Positions 30,917 to 40,808 of a stretch of DNA of 42,550 nucleotides are shown in pieces. The position numbers and the translations under genes are program-made. Position 1 is the stretch's first letter. Each line of letters opens with the position of its first letter. The stretch comes from Alphaproteobacteria bacterium (GTDB lineage: Bacteria; Pseudomonadota; Alphaproteobacteria; Thalassobaculales; Thalassobaculaceae): assembly GCA_022822665.1 (NCBI GenBank), contig JAJEAR010000008.1, positions 1-42,550 on the forward strand, read 5' to 3'. Under the pieces are notes generated by a model, which worked only from the letters and a program-made list of their open reading frames with translations, was not told the origin of the DNA and searched no databases.

Positions 30917-33403
30917 ATGACCCACCGGGACGTCCCACGGATTACCGCCGTGCTCGGGCCGACCAATACCGGCAAGACCCACCTGGCGATCGAGCGGATG
31001 CTCGGGCATCACAGCGGGATGATCGGGTTTCCCCTGCGACTGCTGGCTCGGGAGAACTACGACCGGGTGGTCGCGCGCACCAGCAGGAGCCAGGTGGCGC
31101 TGATCACCGGGGAGGAGAAGATCATTCCCGCCCGGGCGCGCTATTTCCTGTGCACGGTCGAGTCGATGCCGACGGACCGGTCGGTCGAGTTCCTGGCCAT
31201 CGACGAGATCCAGATGGCCGGCGACCGCGAACGCGGCCACATCTTCACCCAGAGGCTGCTCTCGGCACGCGGCACCGCCGAGACCATGTTCCTGGGTTCC
31301 GGCACCATGCGCGCGCTGGTGCAGAAACTGGTCCCCGGGGTGGCGTTTACCGGCCGTCCCCGCCTGTCGTCGCTCGCCTGGGCCGGTGCGCGCAAGATCA
31401 CCCGGCTGCCGCGGCGCTCCGCCGTGGTCGCATTCTCCGCCAACGACGTCTACACCCTGGGCGAACTGGTCCGCCGCCAGCGCGGCGGCGCCGCCGTGGT
31501 GCTGGGCGCCCTGTCTCCGCGCACCCGCAACGCCCAGGTGGACCTCTACCAGGCCGGCGAAGTCGACTTCCTGATCGCGACCGATGCGATTGGCATGGGC
31601 CTGAACATGGACATCGACCATGTCGCCTTTGCCGGCGACACCAAGTTCGACGGGCGGCGGCCGCGCCGCCTCGACCACCAGGAACTCGCGCAGATTGCCG
31701 GGCGCGCCGGTCGGCACATGAACGACGGCACCTTCGGGGTCACCGCGGGCTGCGCCGAGTTCGATGCCGAGACCATCACCGCGATCGAGCAGCACCGGTT
31801 CGAGTCCCTGCGCCGGGCCTACTGGCGCAACGCCGATCTGGACTTCAACACCGTCCGCGACCTGAAACGCTCACTCGAGAGCCCCCCGTCGTGGCCGTTC
31901 CTCGCGCCAAAGCGCGATGCCGAGGACCAGGCGGCGCTCGACGCGCTGTCACGCGACACCGCGCTGATGCAGCGCGCCGACACGCCTGGACGGGTGCGGC
32001 TGCTGTGGGACGTGTGCCAGGTTCCCGACTTCCGCAAGACCCTGACCGAACCGCACACCCGCCTGCTGACACTGTTGTTCGGCCACCTGGCCGGCGGGAC
32101 GGAACGACTTCCGCAGGACTGGGTGGCACGCCAGGTCGAACGGCTCGACCGGACCAACGGTGACATCGACACCCTGGCCGGCCGGATCAGCCACGTGCGC
32201 ACCTGGACCTATATCACCCAGCGCCAGGACTGGATCGACGATCCCGTGCACTGGCGGGAGCGGGCGCGGGCGATCGAGGACCGCCTGTCCGATGCCCTGC
32301 ACGCGCGGCTGATCAGCCGGTTCGTCGACCGCCGCGCCACGGTGCTGTCGCGCCGCCTGCGCGACGGCGACGAACTGCTGGCCGCGGTCAAGCCGGATGG
32401 AACGGTCACGGTCGAGGGGCACCGGGTCGGCCGCCTCGCCGGCCTGCGGTTCACACCCGATGCGCCCGACAGCAGGACGCCGCGGCCGATCGCGGCGGCG
32501 ACACGGCGCGTCCTGCCCCGCGAACTCGTGCGCCGCGCCGCCGTGATCCGCTCGGCACCGGACACGACCTTCGGGTTCGGTCCGCGCGGAACGGTACTGT
32601 GGAACGGCGAGCGGATCGCGAAACTCGCCTGCGGCCGGCACCCGCTCGAGCCCGCGATCGAGGTGGACGTTCCCAGTCTGCTGCCATCGGCCGAGCGGGA
32701 CGCGGTCGCGCAGCGGCTTCGGGCCTGGCTCGGTTCGTGCCGCGCCCGGCTGATCCCCGGACTCGACCGGTTGCGAACCTCCGGGGAAACCGGCCCTGTG
32801 CGCGGCATCTTCTTCCAGTTGACCGAGGTCCCCGGCCTGCTGCCACGCCGGCAGGTCGCGCCGCTGCTGGCCGATCTGGACGCGGCCGACCGGCGCATGC
32901 TCGGCCGCGCCGGGGTCCGGTTCGGGACCGAGAGCGTGTTCATGCCGGGCCTGCTGAAGCCGCGGGCCGCGCGGTTTCTGGCGCTGCTGTGGCAGGTCCA
33001 CCACGGCGAGTGGCACGAGGACGCGCTGGTCCCTGCGGGCCGGGCCGCGGTCGCGGTGAACCGCGACGTGCCGGCCGGCCTCTACAGCGCCACCGGCTAT
33101 GTCCGCATCGGTGGACTGGCGGTACGCGCCGATATCCTCGAACGGCTGGCGGCGGCGGCGCGGCGCGAGCCACGCGAGCAGCCCTTCGCCATCAGCCAGG
33201 ACATGGTCTCGCTGCTCGGTGTCACGCGGGCCGCCGCCGGGGCCGTGCTTGCGGATCTCGGTTACGTGCGGGCCGGAGGGTCCGACGAGCACCCGATGTA
33301 CAGGCGCCCGGCAAGACGGTCCCGCATCCGGCGCCGGGCCGCCAGGACCAGGCAGGACCACTCGCCCTTCGCCGTCCTCGCCACCATGGGGACCGCCGAC
33401 TGA
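30917..33403 (+). CDS. SUV3-like superfamily 2 RNA helicase
   Basis: This 828-residue helicase has Walker A GPTNTGKTH at about 14-22, the SUV3-type motif II DEIQMAGD, motif III-like FLGSGTMRAL, motif V TDAIGMGLNM and motif VI QIAGRAGRHM. SUV3/MgpS-like helicases of alphaproteobacteria are thought to act on RNA; the mitochondrial relative works in the degradosome. The C-terminal 450 residues include a predicted Arg-rich basic tail (RRSRIRRRAARTRQ). ATG at 30917 follows GAGGG by seven bases; upstream in-frame starts overlap the htpG promoter. Divergent from htpG; the deacetylase gene starts 25 bases after its stop. Confidence 0.9.
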   Translation: MTHRDVPRITAVLGPTNTGKTHLAIERMLGHHSGMIGFPLRLLARENYDRVVARTSRSQVALITGEEKIIPARARYFLCTVESMPTDRSVEFLAIDEIQMAGDRERGHIFTQRLLSARGTAETMFLGSGTMRALVQKLVPGVAFTGRPRLSSLAWAGARKITRLPRRSAVVAFSANDVYTLGELVRRQRGGAAVVLGALSPRTRNAQVDLYQAGEVDFLIATDAIGMGLNMDIDHVAFAGDTKFDGRRPRRLDHQELAQIAGRAGRHMNDGTFGVTAGCAEFDAETITAIEQHRFESLRRAYWRNADLDFNTVRDLKRSLESPPSWPFLAPKRDAEDQAALDALSRDTALMQRADTPGRVRLLWDVCQVPDFRKTLTEPHTRLLTLLFGHLAGGTERLPQDWVARQVERLDRTNGDIDTLAGRISHVRTWTYITQRQDWIDDPVHWRERARAIEDRLSDALHARLISRFVDRRATVLSRRLRDGDELLAAVKPDGTVTVEGHRVGRLAGLRFTPDAPDSRTPRPIAAATRRVLPRELVRRAAVIRSAPDTTFGFGPRGTVLWNGERIAKLACGRHPLEPAIEVDVPSLLPSAERDAVAQRLRAWLGSCRARLIPGLDRLRTSGETGPVRGIFFQLTEVPGLLPRRQVAPLLADLDAADRRMLGRAGVRFGTESVFMPGLLKPRAARFLALLWQVHHGEWHEDALVPAGRAAVAVNRDVPAGLYSATGYVRIGGLAVRADILERLAAAARREPREQPFAISQDMVSLLGVTRAAAGAVLADLGYVRAGGSDEHPMYRRPARRSRIRRRAARTRQDHSPFAVLATMGTAD

Positions 33404-33428
33404 CCCCGAAACTGAGGGAGCACCACCG

Positions 33429-34346
33429 ATGTCGAGAACCGCACTTGGCCTGCCCGAACAGCCAGACACCTGGAGCTGGCCCGAGGAACGCTGGCGGCCG
33501 ATCGTCGAGAAGGTCCGTGCCGGTCGTTCGCTCAAGCCCGAGACCTGGCCCGGTGGCGCTCGCTGCGCCGTTGCCCTGTCCTTCGACTCGGACCACGAGA
33601 CCCAGACGCTGCGCTGGGGCGACTCGTCGCCGGGCCGGCTCAGCCAGGGCGAGTACGGCTCGCGGGTCAGCGTGCCGCGCATCCTCGCACTGCTGGCGCG
33701 CTACGACATCCCGGCGACCTTCTTCGTGCCCGCCGTGGTCGCCATGCTGCACCCCGAAGAACAGCGTGCGGTGACCGACCACGGCCACGAGATCGGGATC
33801 CATTCCTGGATCCACGAGCTGAATTCGGCACTGCCGCCGGATGTGGAGCGGGACCTGCAGATGCGGGCGGCGGATACCCTGGAGCAGATCGGCGGCCAGC
33901 GGCCCGTCGGCATCCGGACCCCGTCGTGGGACTTCTCCCAGCACACCCTGGCGATCACCCGGGAGATGGGCCTGCTCTATGATTCCTCGTTGATGGCCGA
34001 TGACGATCCCTACGAGATCCTGGAGGACAACGAGCCGACGGGGGTCGTTGAACTCCCGGTCGAGTGGATTCGTGACGACGCCCCCTACTGGGCGATGGAC
34101 CGGTTTTCCGGGCTGCGTCCCTACACCCCGCCCTCGGGCGTGCTCGAGGTGTTCACGCGGGAGTTCGATGGCGCATACCAGGAGAACAGCCTGTTCCTGC
34201 TCACCATGCATCCGCACTTCATCGGCCACCGGTCGCGGCTGCAGGTGCTCGAGGAGCTGATCCGCCATATTCGTTCGCACGCCGGGGTCTGGTTCGCCAC
34301 CCACGCGGACGTCGCACGCTACTGCAGGGATCAGGCGGGGCTGTAG
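33429..34346 (+). CDS. Polysaccharide deacetylase family protein (PgdA/PuuE-like NodB domain)
   Basis: The 305-residue protein has a NodB-type fold: the first motif ALSFDSDHET holds the catalytic and metal-binding Asp pair, the second HEIGIHSWIHE holds the metal-binding His residues, and later come RTPSWDFS and TMHPHFIGHRSR. There is no signal peptide, so it should act in the cytoplasm. Cytoplasmic relatives include the HpPgdA-like deacetylases and the allantoinase PuuE. Substrate unclear; a role on amide-containing metabolites is as likely as on glycans. The ATG at 33429 has GGGAG upstream. Its 3' end overlaps the convergent dppF-like gene by 16 bases. Confidence 0.83.
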   Translation: MSRTALGLPEQPDTWSWPEERWRPIVEKVRAGRSLKPETWPGGARCAVALSFDSDHETQTLRWGDSSPGRLSQGEYGSRVSVPRILALLARYDIPATFFVPAVVAMLHPEEQRAVTDHGHEIGIHSWIHELNSALPPDVERDLQMRAADTLEQIGGQRPVGIRTPSWDFSQHTLAITREMGLLYDSSLMADDDPYEILEDNEPTGVVELPVEWIRDDAPYWAMDRFSGLRPYTPPSGVLEVFTREFDGAYQENSLFLLTMHPHFIGHRSRLQVLEELIRHIRSHAGVWFATHADVARYCRDQAGL

Positions 34347-35323
34347 CCCCGCCGCGCGGGAGAATACAGGCAGGCGTCGGCATGGCCCGGGCTGTGCTCG
34401 ACCAGCGGTGGCACCGCGAGCGCGCAGTCATCGCGCGCCTGCGTGCACCGGGTCCGGAACCGGCAGCCTGACGGCAGGTTGCCGGGATCGGGCGGCTCAC
34501 CCTCGAGCCAGAAGGTCTCGGTTACCCTGCCCTTGCCGATCTGCGGCACCGCCGCCAGGAGCGACTGGGTATAGGGATGACGCGGCCGGTCGAAGATCTC
34601 GTCCGAACTGCCGAGTTCCACCACCTTGCCGAGATACATCACCGCGACGCGGTCGCAGACCATGCGCACGACACCGAGATCGTGGCTGATGAAGACATAG
34701 GTCAGGTCGAACCGTTTCTGCAGGTCGAGAAACAGGTTGAGGATCGTGGCCTGGACAGACACGTCTAGCCCGGACGTCGGTTCGTCGAGCACCACCATGG
34801 TCGGATGCAGGGTCAGGATCCGCGCCAGTCCGACCCGTCGTTGCTGGCCGCCCGAGATCTCGTGCGGATACAGGTCGAGATGGCCGTCCGGCAGGCCGAC
34901 CGCATCGAGGATCTCGCGCACCCGTTCACGCCGCGCCCCGCGGTTGAGCCGGGTGTGGATCACCAGCGGCTCGTCGAGCGACCGGCCGATCTTCCAGCGC
35001 GGGTCGAGCGATGCGCCCGGGTCCTGGTAGGTGTACTGCAGGTCACGCCGCATGCCCCGGGACTGGTGCGGCTTCAGGTGCGTGATGTCATTGCCTTCGA
35101 AGATGATCCGGCCCGAAGTGGGCCGGTGTATGCCCATGACCGTCTTGCCCAGCGTCGACTTGCCGCAGCCCGACTCGCCGACGATGCCGAGGATCTCGCC
35201 CTTGTGCACCGAGAGCGAGACCTCGTCGAGCGCCTTCAGCCATCCCGACCGCCGCTTCCACACGTTGAGGACGGGGAAGTGCTTGGACAGGTTCTCGAGG
35301 CTGAGGAGCGCGTCCGCAGTCAT
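34331..35323 (-). CDS. Dipeptide/oligopeptide-type ABC transporter ATPase (DppF/OppF-like)
   Basis: The 330-residue ATPase has Walker A GESGCGKST, signature ISGGQQRR, Walker B MVVLDEPTSGLD and the C-terminal oligopeptide-transporter extension with spaced cysteines (CRFRTRCTQARDDCA) that usually binds an Fe-S cluster in this family. The ATG at 35323 overlaps the stop of the DppD-like gene (ATGA). It is the last gene of the operon. Longer in-frame starts fall within DppD. Confidence 0.92.
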   Translation of the reverse strand: MTADALLSLENLSKHFPVLNVWKRRSGWLKALDEVSLSVHKGEILGIVGESGCGKSTLGKTVMGIHRPTSGRIIFEGNDITHLKPHQSRGMRRDLQYTYQDPGASLDPRWKIGRSLDEPLVIHTRLNRGARRERVREILDAVGLPDGHLDLYPHEISGGQQRRVGLARILTLHPTMVVLDEPTSGLDVSVQATILNLFLDLQKRFDLTYVFISHDLGVVRMVCDRVAVMYLGKVVELGSSDEIFDRPRHPYTQSLLAAVPQIGKGRVTETFWLEGEPPDPGNLPSGCRFRTRCTQARDDCALAVPPLVEHSPGHADACLYSPARRGYSPA

Positions 35324-36336
35324 GGGGTTCCCTCCCCCTGGGCCGGATGCCAGCAGCGCGCCACATGGCCGGCGCCGACGTCGCTCGGATCGGGACGGGT
35401 CTGTCGGCACAGTGCGCTTGCGGCGTCGCAGCGCGGATGGAACCGGCACCCGGGCGGTGGTGCGGTCAGGTCCGGCACCTGCCCCGGAATGCCGCGGATC
35501 CCGTGGTCACGGCTCGGCAGACTCTGCAGCAGGCGCACGGTGTAGATGTGCCGCGGTTCGGTGAAGAAACTGTCGGACGGCGCGCTCTCGACATCCTGGC
35601 CGGCATACATCACGGTCATCCGGTCGCAGATCTCGTACGCGGTGCCCAGATCGTGGGTGGTGAACAGCACCGAGACCCCGCGTTCGGCAGCCAGCCGGCG
35701 CAGCAGCTTCAGAATCTGGGCCTGGATCGTGACGTCGAGCGCCGTGGTCGGTTCATCGGCGATGATCAGCTTCGGTTCCGGCAGCAGTGCCATGGCGATC
35801 ATCAGCCGCTGGCGCTGTCCGCCGGAAACCTCGTGCGGGTATTTCCTGAGCAGGGCTTCCGGGTCGGGAAGCTGCACGATGCGCAGCAGCTCGAGCACCC
35901 GTTCCAGGTCGCTGCTCCGACGCGCGCGCGCGTACCGGCGGGGACCGGAGCCGGGTTCCGCGTCCGGCGACTTCCACTTCATGAGCTCCTCGATCTGCCT
36001 GCCGATGGTGAAGACCGGGTTGAAGGAGGAGAACGGGTCCTGCGGCACGAAGGTGATGGCGCGGCCGCGGATGTCGGTCGCGAGCGCGTCCGGGTCCTCC
36101 TGCAGCAGGTCGCGGCCATCGAACTCGATGCTGCCGGCGCTGATCCGGGCCGAGTTGGCGGGCAGAACGCCGAGGATCGCCCTGGCAAGCGTGGTCTTGC
36201 CGCAGCCGGACTCACCCACGAGACCAACGATCTCGCCGCGTCCGATCCGGAAATCGACCTGGTCGAGCACCCGTGCGAGCCCGCTTTCGGTCGCGAACCC
36301 GACCGTTAGCCCGGTGACGGCAAGCAGGTCATCCAT
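35320..36336 (-). CDS. Dipeptide/oligopeptide-type ABC transporter ATPase (DppD/OppD-like)
   Basis: This 338-residue ATPase carries Walker A GESGCGKTT, signature VSGGQRQR, Walker B LIIADEPTTALD, and a C-terminal Cys-containing extension CRFHPRCDAASALC. With the DppF-like partner it drives import through the two permeases encoded before it. Start at 36336 overlaps the end of the preceding permease gene by eight bases. Confidence 0.92.
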   Translation of the reverse strand: MDDLLAVTGLTVGFATESGLARVLDQVDFRIGRGEIVGLVGESGCGKTTLARAILGVLPANSARISAGSIEFDGRDLLQEDPDALATDIRGRAITFVPQDPFSSFNPVFTIGRQIEELMKWKSPDAEPGSGPRRYARARRSSDLERVLELLRIVQLPDPEALLRKYPHEVSGGQRQRLMIAMALLPEPKLIIADEPTTALDVTIQAQILKLLRRLAAERGVSVLFTTHDLGTAYEICDRMTVMYAGQDVESAPSDSFFTEPRHIYTVRLLQSLPSRDHGIRGIPGQVPDLTAPPPGCRFHPRCDAASALCRQTRPDPSDVGAGHVARCWHPAQGEGTP

Positions 36337-37189
36337 CGCCCGATCTCCGGGTCCGCGGATCGAGAATGTCGCGCAGGCCGTCGCCGAGCAGGTTGAACCC
36401 CATCACCACGAGGAATATCGCAAGACCGGGCGCGGTCGCGTACCACCAGGCCTCGGGCAGGAACTCGCGGCTCTCCGCGATGGTCCGGCCCCACTCCGGA
36501 CTTGGCGCCGGCGGTCCGAGGCCGAGAAACCCGAGGACGGCCGCGGTCAGGATGGTCCCCCCCATGCCGATGGTGGTGCGCACGATTACCGAGGACGAGA
36601 TGTTCGGCAGCACGTGCAGGATCATCACCCGCCACGGAGAGGCGCCGAGTGCGATCGAGGCCTCGACATAGGTATCGTTCAGCGCCGAGCGCGTCTCGGC
36701 ATAGACCAGCCGGGCCCAGAACGGCCAGTAGGTGGCAGAGAGCGCGAGGATCACGTTTTCGATCGACGGGCCGAGCGTCTGGGCAATGGCGATCGCGAGC
36801 ACGATCTGCGGTACCGCGAGGAAAATGTCGGAGATGCGCATCAGGGCGTCGGAAACCCAGTTGCGGTAGTACCCGGCGACCAGCCCGACCGGAATGCCGA
36901 CCAGTACGCTCGCCCCGATGGCGATCACGGCGATGGCGATGGTGATCCTGGCGCCGAACAGCAGCCGGGAATAGACGTCCGCCCCCATCCTGTCGGTGCC
37001 GAAGAAATGGTCGCCGGACGGCGGCAGCAGCCGTTCGGGAGGATGGAACTCGGTCACGTCGCCGGGATGGGTCGAGAGCACCGGGGCGGCGATGGCGACG
37101 ACGACCAGCAGGGTGATGATCAGGGCCCCGAGAGCGGCGGTGCGGTCCGACGCCAGCTTGCGCAACAGGAAGCGGGTGGTCTCCAGCAT
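36329..37189 (-). CDS. Dipeptide/oligopeptide-type ABC transporter permease (DppC-like)
   Basis: The 286-residue membrane protein has DppC hallmarks: an N-terminal span, FGTDRMGADVYSRLLFGARI and the EAA-like loop EASIALGASPWRVMILHVLPN. It forms the channel with the DppB-like protein encoded five bases upstream. Confidence 0.92.
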   Translation of the reverse strand: MLETTRFLLRKLASDRTAALGALIITLLVVVAIAAPVLSTHPGDVTEFHPPERLLPPSGDHFFGTDRMGADVYSRLLFGARITIAIAVIAIGASVLVGIPVGLVAGYYRNWVSDALMRISDIFLAVPQIVLAIAIAQTLGPSIENVILALSATYWPFWARLVYAETRSALNDTYVEASIALGASPWRVMILHVLPNISSSVIVRTTIGMGGTILTAAVLGFLGLGPPAPSPEWGRTIAESREFLPEAWWYATAPGLAIFLVVMGFNLLGDGLRDILDPRTRRSGDG

Positions 37190-37194
37190 GACCG

Positions 37195-38199
37195 CTACCC
37201 CGTCTCGCGCGGATCGATCAGCCCGTGGCTGATGTCGACCAGGAGGTTCACGATGATGAACACGGTTCCCATGATCAGCGTGAAGCCCATGATGCCGTTG
37301 TAGTCCGACTGCAGGATCGAATTGACCGCATAGAGCCCGAGACCTGGCCAGTCGAACACCGCCTCGACCACCACCGCGTTCGCGATCAGGTTCCCGAACA
37401 CCAGCCCGACCTGGGTGACCGTGCCGATCAGCGCGTTGCGCAGCACGTAGCGCCAGACCACCACCCGCCTCGGCACCCCCATGGCCAGCTGGTAGTCGAC
37501 GTAGTTCGAATTGATCGCGTCGAGCACGCCGGCCCTGGTAAACCGCATGATGGTCGCCATGGCCGGAAACGACAGGGTCACTGCCGGCAGGACCATGTGT
37601 CCGATCACGTCCGCTAGCGTCTCGAGATCGCCGGCGAGTACCGAGTCGACGATGTAGAAACCGGTGACCGGGTCCGGCCCCCAGCCGTCGACCCTGCCCT
37701 GCAGCGGCGTCCAGCCGAGCTTCATGGCAAACAGCAGCTGCAGCAGGATGGCGAACCAGAAGGCGGCGATCGCCAGGCCGGAGACGGTGAACACCCGGAG
37801 CGCATGGTCGAGCCAGGAGTTCCGCCTGACCGCCGCCAGCACGCCGAGCGGAATGCCGATCACGCCCGACAGGATGACGGCGACGAACGCGAGTTCGAGC
37901 GTTGCCGGCAGCCGGGCGATGAGGTCCTCGGCGATGGGCCTCTGGGTGTAGAGGCTGATGCCGAAGTCACCCTGGGCAACTCCGAGAATGTAGTTCCACA
38001 GCTGCACCGGGACCGGCTTGTCGACGCCGAACTTCGCCTTGAGTGCGGCGATCTGCTCCGCCGTCGCGTTGTCACCGGCGATGAAGGCGATCGGGTCTGC
38101 GGGGATGATGTGGCTGATGGTGAAGGTGATCACCAGCAGCCCCAGCAACGTCGGAACAAACCAGACCAGCCTGTTGACGGTCAGCACCAGTGCGCGCAT
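37195..38199 (-). CDS. Dipeptide/oligopeptide-type ABC transporter permease (DppB-like)
   Basis: The 334-residue membrane protein starts with RALVLTVNRLVWFVPTLLG, the usual first span, then DPIAFIAGDNATAEQI and a C-terminal segment FDWPGLGLYAVNSILQSDY. I used the ATG at 38199 because the first span begins a few residues later; an ATG at 38253 would add 18 residues rich in Gly and Arg. Its partner permease follows directly. Confidence 0.9.
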   Translation of the reverse strand: MRALVLTVNRLVWFVPTLLGLLVITFTISHIIPADPIAFIAGDNATAEQIAALKAKFGVDKPVPVQLWNYILGVAQGDFGISLYTQRPIAEDLIARLPATLELAFVAVILSGVIGIPLGVLAAVRRNSWLDHALRVFTVSGLAIAAFWFAILLQLLFAMKLGWTPLQGRVDGWGPDPVTGFYIVDSVLAGDLETLADVIGHMVLPAVTLSFPAMATIMRFTRAGVLDAINSNYVDYQLAMGVPRRVVVWRYVLRNALIGTVTQVGLVFGNLIANAVVVEAVFDWPGLGLYAVNSILQSDYNGIMGFTLIMGTVFIIVNLLVDISHGLIDPRETG

Positions 38200-38263
38200 T
38201 TCGAGTCCCGGCTGCAGCGTGCCGGCGCGGCCCCGCGGGGCCGCGCCGGTCATGCGTCAGTCT

Positions 38264-39835
38264 TCAGTCGATGGACACCCAGCGCATTTCCTGGCCGTTG
38301 CCGATCGGGCAGAAGCGAACGCCCTTCACCCGGGTGCTGAACGGTCCGAACCACTTGGTGTTGTAGACGAAGATGCCGGCGGCATCCTCGGCGAGCAGCC
38401 GGTTGGCCTGCTCGTAGTTCGCCTGGCGAACCGCCTGGTCGGTCGAGACCCGGGCCTCGCTCAGGAGCCGGTCGACCTCCTCGTTGCAGTACCAGGAGTT
38501 GTTGCGTGCCCCGATCTGCTCGCAGGCATACATCTCGCCGAGCCAGTTGTTCGGATCGGCGTAGTAGGTGGACTTCCACAGGAACAGCAGGTCGTACATC
38601 TGCTCCTCGTCGCGCATCTTGCCCGAGGCGACCGGCCACGGCTCGGTCACGATCTTGGTCTCGACGCCGATCTTGTTGAGGCCGTTCTGCAGCAGGGCCG
38701 CGGCCTGCTCGGTCTGGCCGTATCCGGCAAGCGCACCGAGCGTGATCTCGCGCAACGGCTCCTTGACCATGGCCAGGTGTTCGGCCGCCTTGTCGAGATC
38801 GTAGGTGTAGCCTTTGACGTCCGCGGGCGCGCCCCACATGTTGTTGGGAAGCGGCACCGGGTCACGGGCCACCGAGCCGGACAGGATGTTGTCGATGAAC
38901 CCGTCGTAGTCGAAGGCGTAGGCAAGCGCCTTGCGGAAGTTCACATCCGTCATCGGCGACCGGCCGTTGTGGATGATCGAGTAGAAGATCCGCATCGACT
39001 CCTGCTCGTCGACATTGACGTTCTCGCTGGCCGCGAGCCGCTTCACCTGGTCCTGCGGCAGGTAGCCGTCGGTTCCGTGGAAGTCGCCGTTCATCAGGCC
39101 GAGCACCCGCGAATTGATCTCCACGACGGTGCGGAACTCGATGACGTCGAGCGGATCCTCGACCATGTCCCAGCCGAAGAAGTGGTCGTCGAACCGCTCC
39201 GCCTGCCATCCCACCGCCGGGTCGTAGCGCGTCAGCCGGAAGGAGCCGGACCCGGCGTCGTTCTTCGACAGCCACGCGGTGCCGAGGTCGCCGTCGACCT
39301 CGTTCGCACGGACCAGTTCCTCGTTGAGCACGTGGATTTCCGGCACGGTGGCGAGGAAGATGGCGGAGGGCTTGTTGAGCGTGAACACCACCGTTTTGGC
39401 ATCCGGCGCCTTGGTCGAACCGGGTTCGACGGTCCCGGCGAACAGCGAGAACGCGCCCTTCTTCATCTCGAGAATGCGGTCAATCGAATAGACGACGTCC
39501 GACGCCTCGACGGGAGACCCGTCATGGAAGGTCGCGTCACGCAGGGTAAAGGTGTAGGTCAGCCCGTCGTCGGACACCTCGACCTTCTCGGCAAGCCACG
39601 GCTCGAGATGAGGCGGGTTGTCGAACCAGCGCATCAGGCCGTCATAGAGATTGATGCGCGACGCCACCCGGCCGACGTCGAAGATCGCGTGCGGGTCCAG
39701 GGTGTCGTAGGCTGAGGAGTTGGCGAAGACGAACTTGCCTCCCGCCACGGCCGGTGACGTGGTCGCGACGCCCACGGCGAGGGCCGCGACCGCGAGAAAG
39801 CGGCGCACCCCTGCTGATTGATCCAGCATTCTCAT
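38264..39835 (-). CDS. Dipeptide/oligopeptide-type ABC substrate-binding protein
   Basis: This 523-residue SBP_bac_5 family protein is the periplasmic receptor of the importer. A Sec signal with a hydrophobic core (FLAVAALAVGVATT) ends at AVA near residue 31. The mature protein has SSAYDTLDPHAIFDVG, LAEKVEVSDDGLTYTFTLRD and DGSPVEASDVVYSIDRI, the classic family pattern. The ATG at 39835 has GGGGAGA about nine bases upstream. Ligands of this family include peptides, nickel, opines and sugars; none can be named here. Confidence 0.92.
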   Translation of the reverse strand: MRMLDQSAGVRRFLAVAALAVGVATTSPAVAGGKFVFANSSAYDTLDPHAIFDVGRVASRINLYDGLMRWFDNPPHLEPWLAEKVEVSDDGLTYTFTLRDATFHDGSPVEASDVVYSIDRILEMKKGAFSLFAGTVEPGSTKAPDAKTVVFTLNKPSAIFLATVPEIHVLNEELVRANEVDGDLGTAWLSKNDAGSGSFRLTRYDPAVGWQAERFDDHFFGWDMVEDPLDVIEFRTVVEINSRVLGLMNGDFHGTDGYLPQDQVKRLAASENVNVDEQESMRIFYSIIHNGRSPMTDVNFRKALAYAFDYDGFIDNILSGSVARDPVPLPNNMWGAPADVKGYTYDLDKAAEHLAMVKEPLREITLGALAGYGQTEQAAALLQNGLNKIGVETKIVTEPWPVASGKMRDEEQMYDLLFLWKSTYYADPNNWLGEMYACEQIGARNNSWYCNEEVDRLLSEARVSTDQAVRQANYEQANRLLAEDAAGIFVYNTKWFGPFSTRVKGVRFCPIGNGQEMRWVSID

Positions 39836-39891
39836 GATCAGTATCTCCCCGATCCGTTGCGAAACCGGGCCGGTCGTACCGGCCCGCCGGT

Positions 39892-40644
39892 TCAACGGTT
39901 CCACTGGAACCCGTCGATGGTGATGTCCTGGCCGGTGATGTAGAGCGGTTCGGCGGTCGCGAGAAACGCGACCAGCCCGGCAACGTCGCGTGGCGACCCG
40001 GTACGGTTGAGCGCGATCCCGCGCACCAGTTCCGGCTCGCGGGCGGCGATCACCGGGTTCTTGTCGGCGAGTTCCGTCTTGATCAGGCCCGGGCAGACAC
40101 AGTTCACGGCGATATCCGGCCCGAGTTCCTTCGCCAGCGCCCGGGTCAGGCCGATGATGCCGGCCTTGGCCGCGGCGTAGGCGAACCGCGACACCGCCGC
40201 CGTCACTCCGCCGGAGTGGGCGTTGAGCGAGGACATGGAGACGATCCGACCGTAGCCACGCTCGAGCATCGACGGCGCCACGGCCTGGATGTAGTTGAAA
40301 CAGCTCTTCAGGTTGACGTCGATGGTGGCGTCCCACTGGGCCTCGGCGATGTCGAGGATGCCCACCGGCATCGGGCGCCCGGCATTGTTGACCAGCACGT
40401 CGATGCGTCCCCACGCATCACGCACCTCGCCCGCGACCTCGTGCGCCCGGGCATGGTCGGCAACGTCGGCTACATGGGTGCTGCACGGAACGCCCATGGC
40501 CTCGATCTCGCCGCGGGTGCGGCGCATCTCGTTCTCGAGCACATCGACGAGGGCCACGGCAAGCCCGTGCTCGGCCAGCGCGTGCGCACATCCTCGGCCG
40601 ATGCCGCGCGCTCCGCCCGTCACGATGGCCACCCTGCGTTCCAT
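39892..40644 (-). CDS. Short-chain dehydrogenase/reductase heading the peptide-type ABC operon
   Basis: This 250-residue classical SDR has TGGARGIG, NNAG, the catalytic Ser in SMSSLNAHSGG, YAAAK, and the C-terminal ITGQDITIDGFQW typical of FabG-like enzymes. GGAGGG precedes the ATG at 40644. It lies 56 bases before the binding-protein gene on the same strand, so it is probably co-transcribed. It may oxidise or reduce the imported compound after entry; this suggests the importer does not carry ordinary peptides. Confidence 0.88.
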   Translation of the reverse strand: MERRVAIVTGGARGIGRGCAHALAEHGLAVALVDVLENEMRRTRGEIEAMGVPCSTHVADVADHARAHEVAGEVRDAWGRIDVLVNNAGRPMPVGILDIAEAQWDATIDVNLKSCFNYIQAVAPSMLERGYGRIVSMSSLNAHSGGVTAAVSRFAYAAAKAGIIGLTRALAKELGPDIAVNCVCPGLIKTELADKNPVIAAREPELVRGIALNRTGSPRDVAGLVAFLATAEPLYITGQDITIDGFQWNR

Positions 40645-40808
40645 GCATCCCTCCGCTCAGCACAGGTCGGCCGATCTTGACCACGTGCACGGTCCCCGTC
40701 AACGAGAGCACGGAATCCGCGGGTTCATCGCAGCGCCCGGCGATGCCGCCGGCGGGCACCGGCCGGCTCACCGATCAACGACCGTTGAAGGCCTTCCGGA
40801 TGGAAATG

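Noticed and set aside
30762..30938. Extended N-terminus of HtpG starting at 30938
   Set aside because: The extra residues are not Hsp90-like and lie across the heat-shock promoter; the GGAGG-preceded ATG at 30761 gives the normal start.
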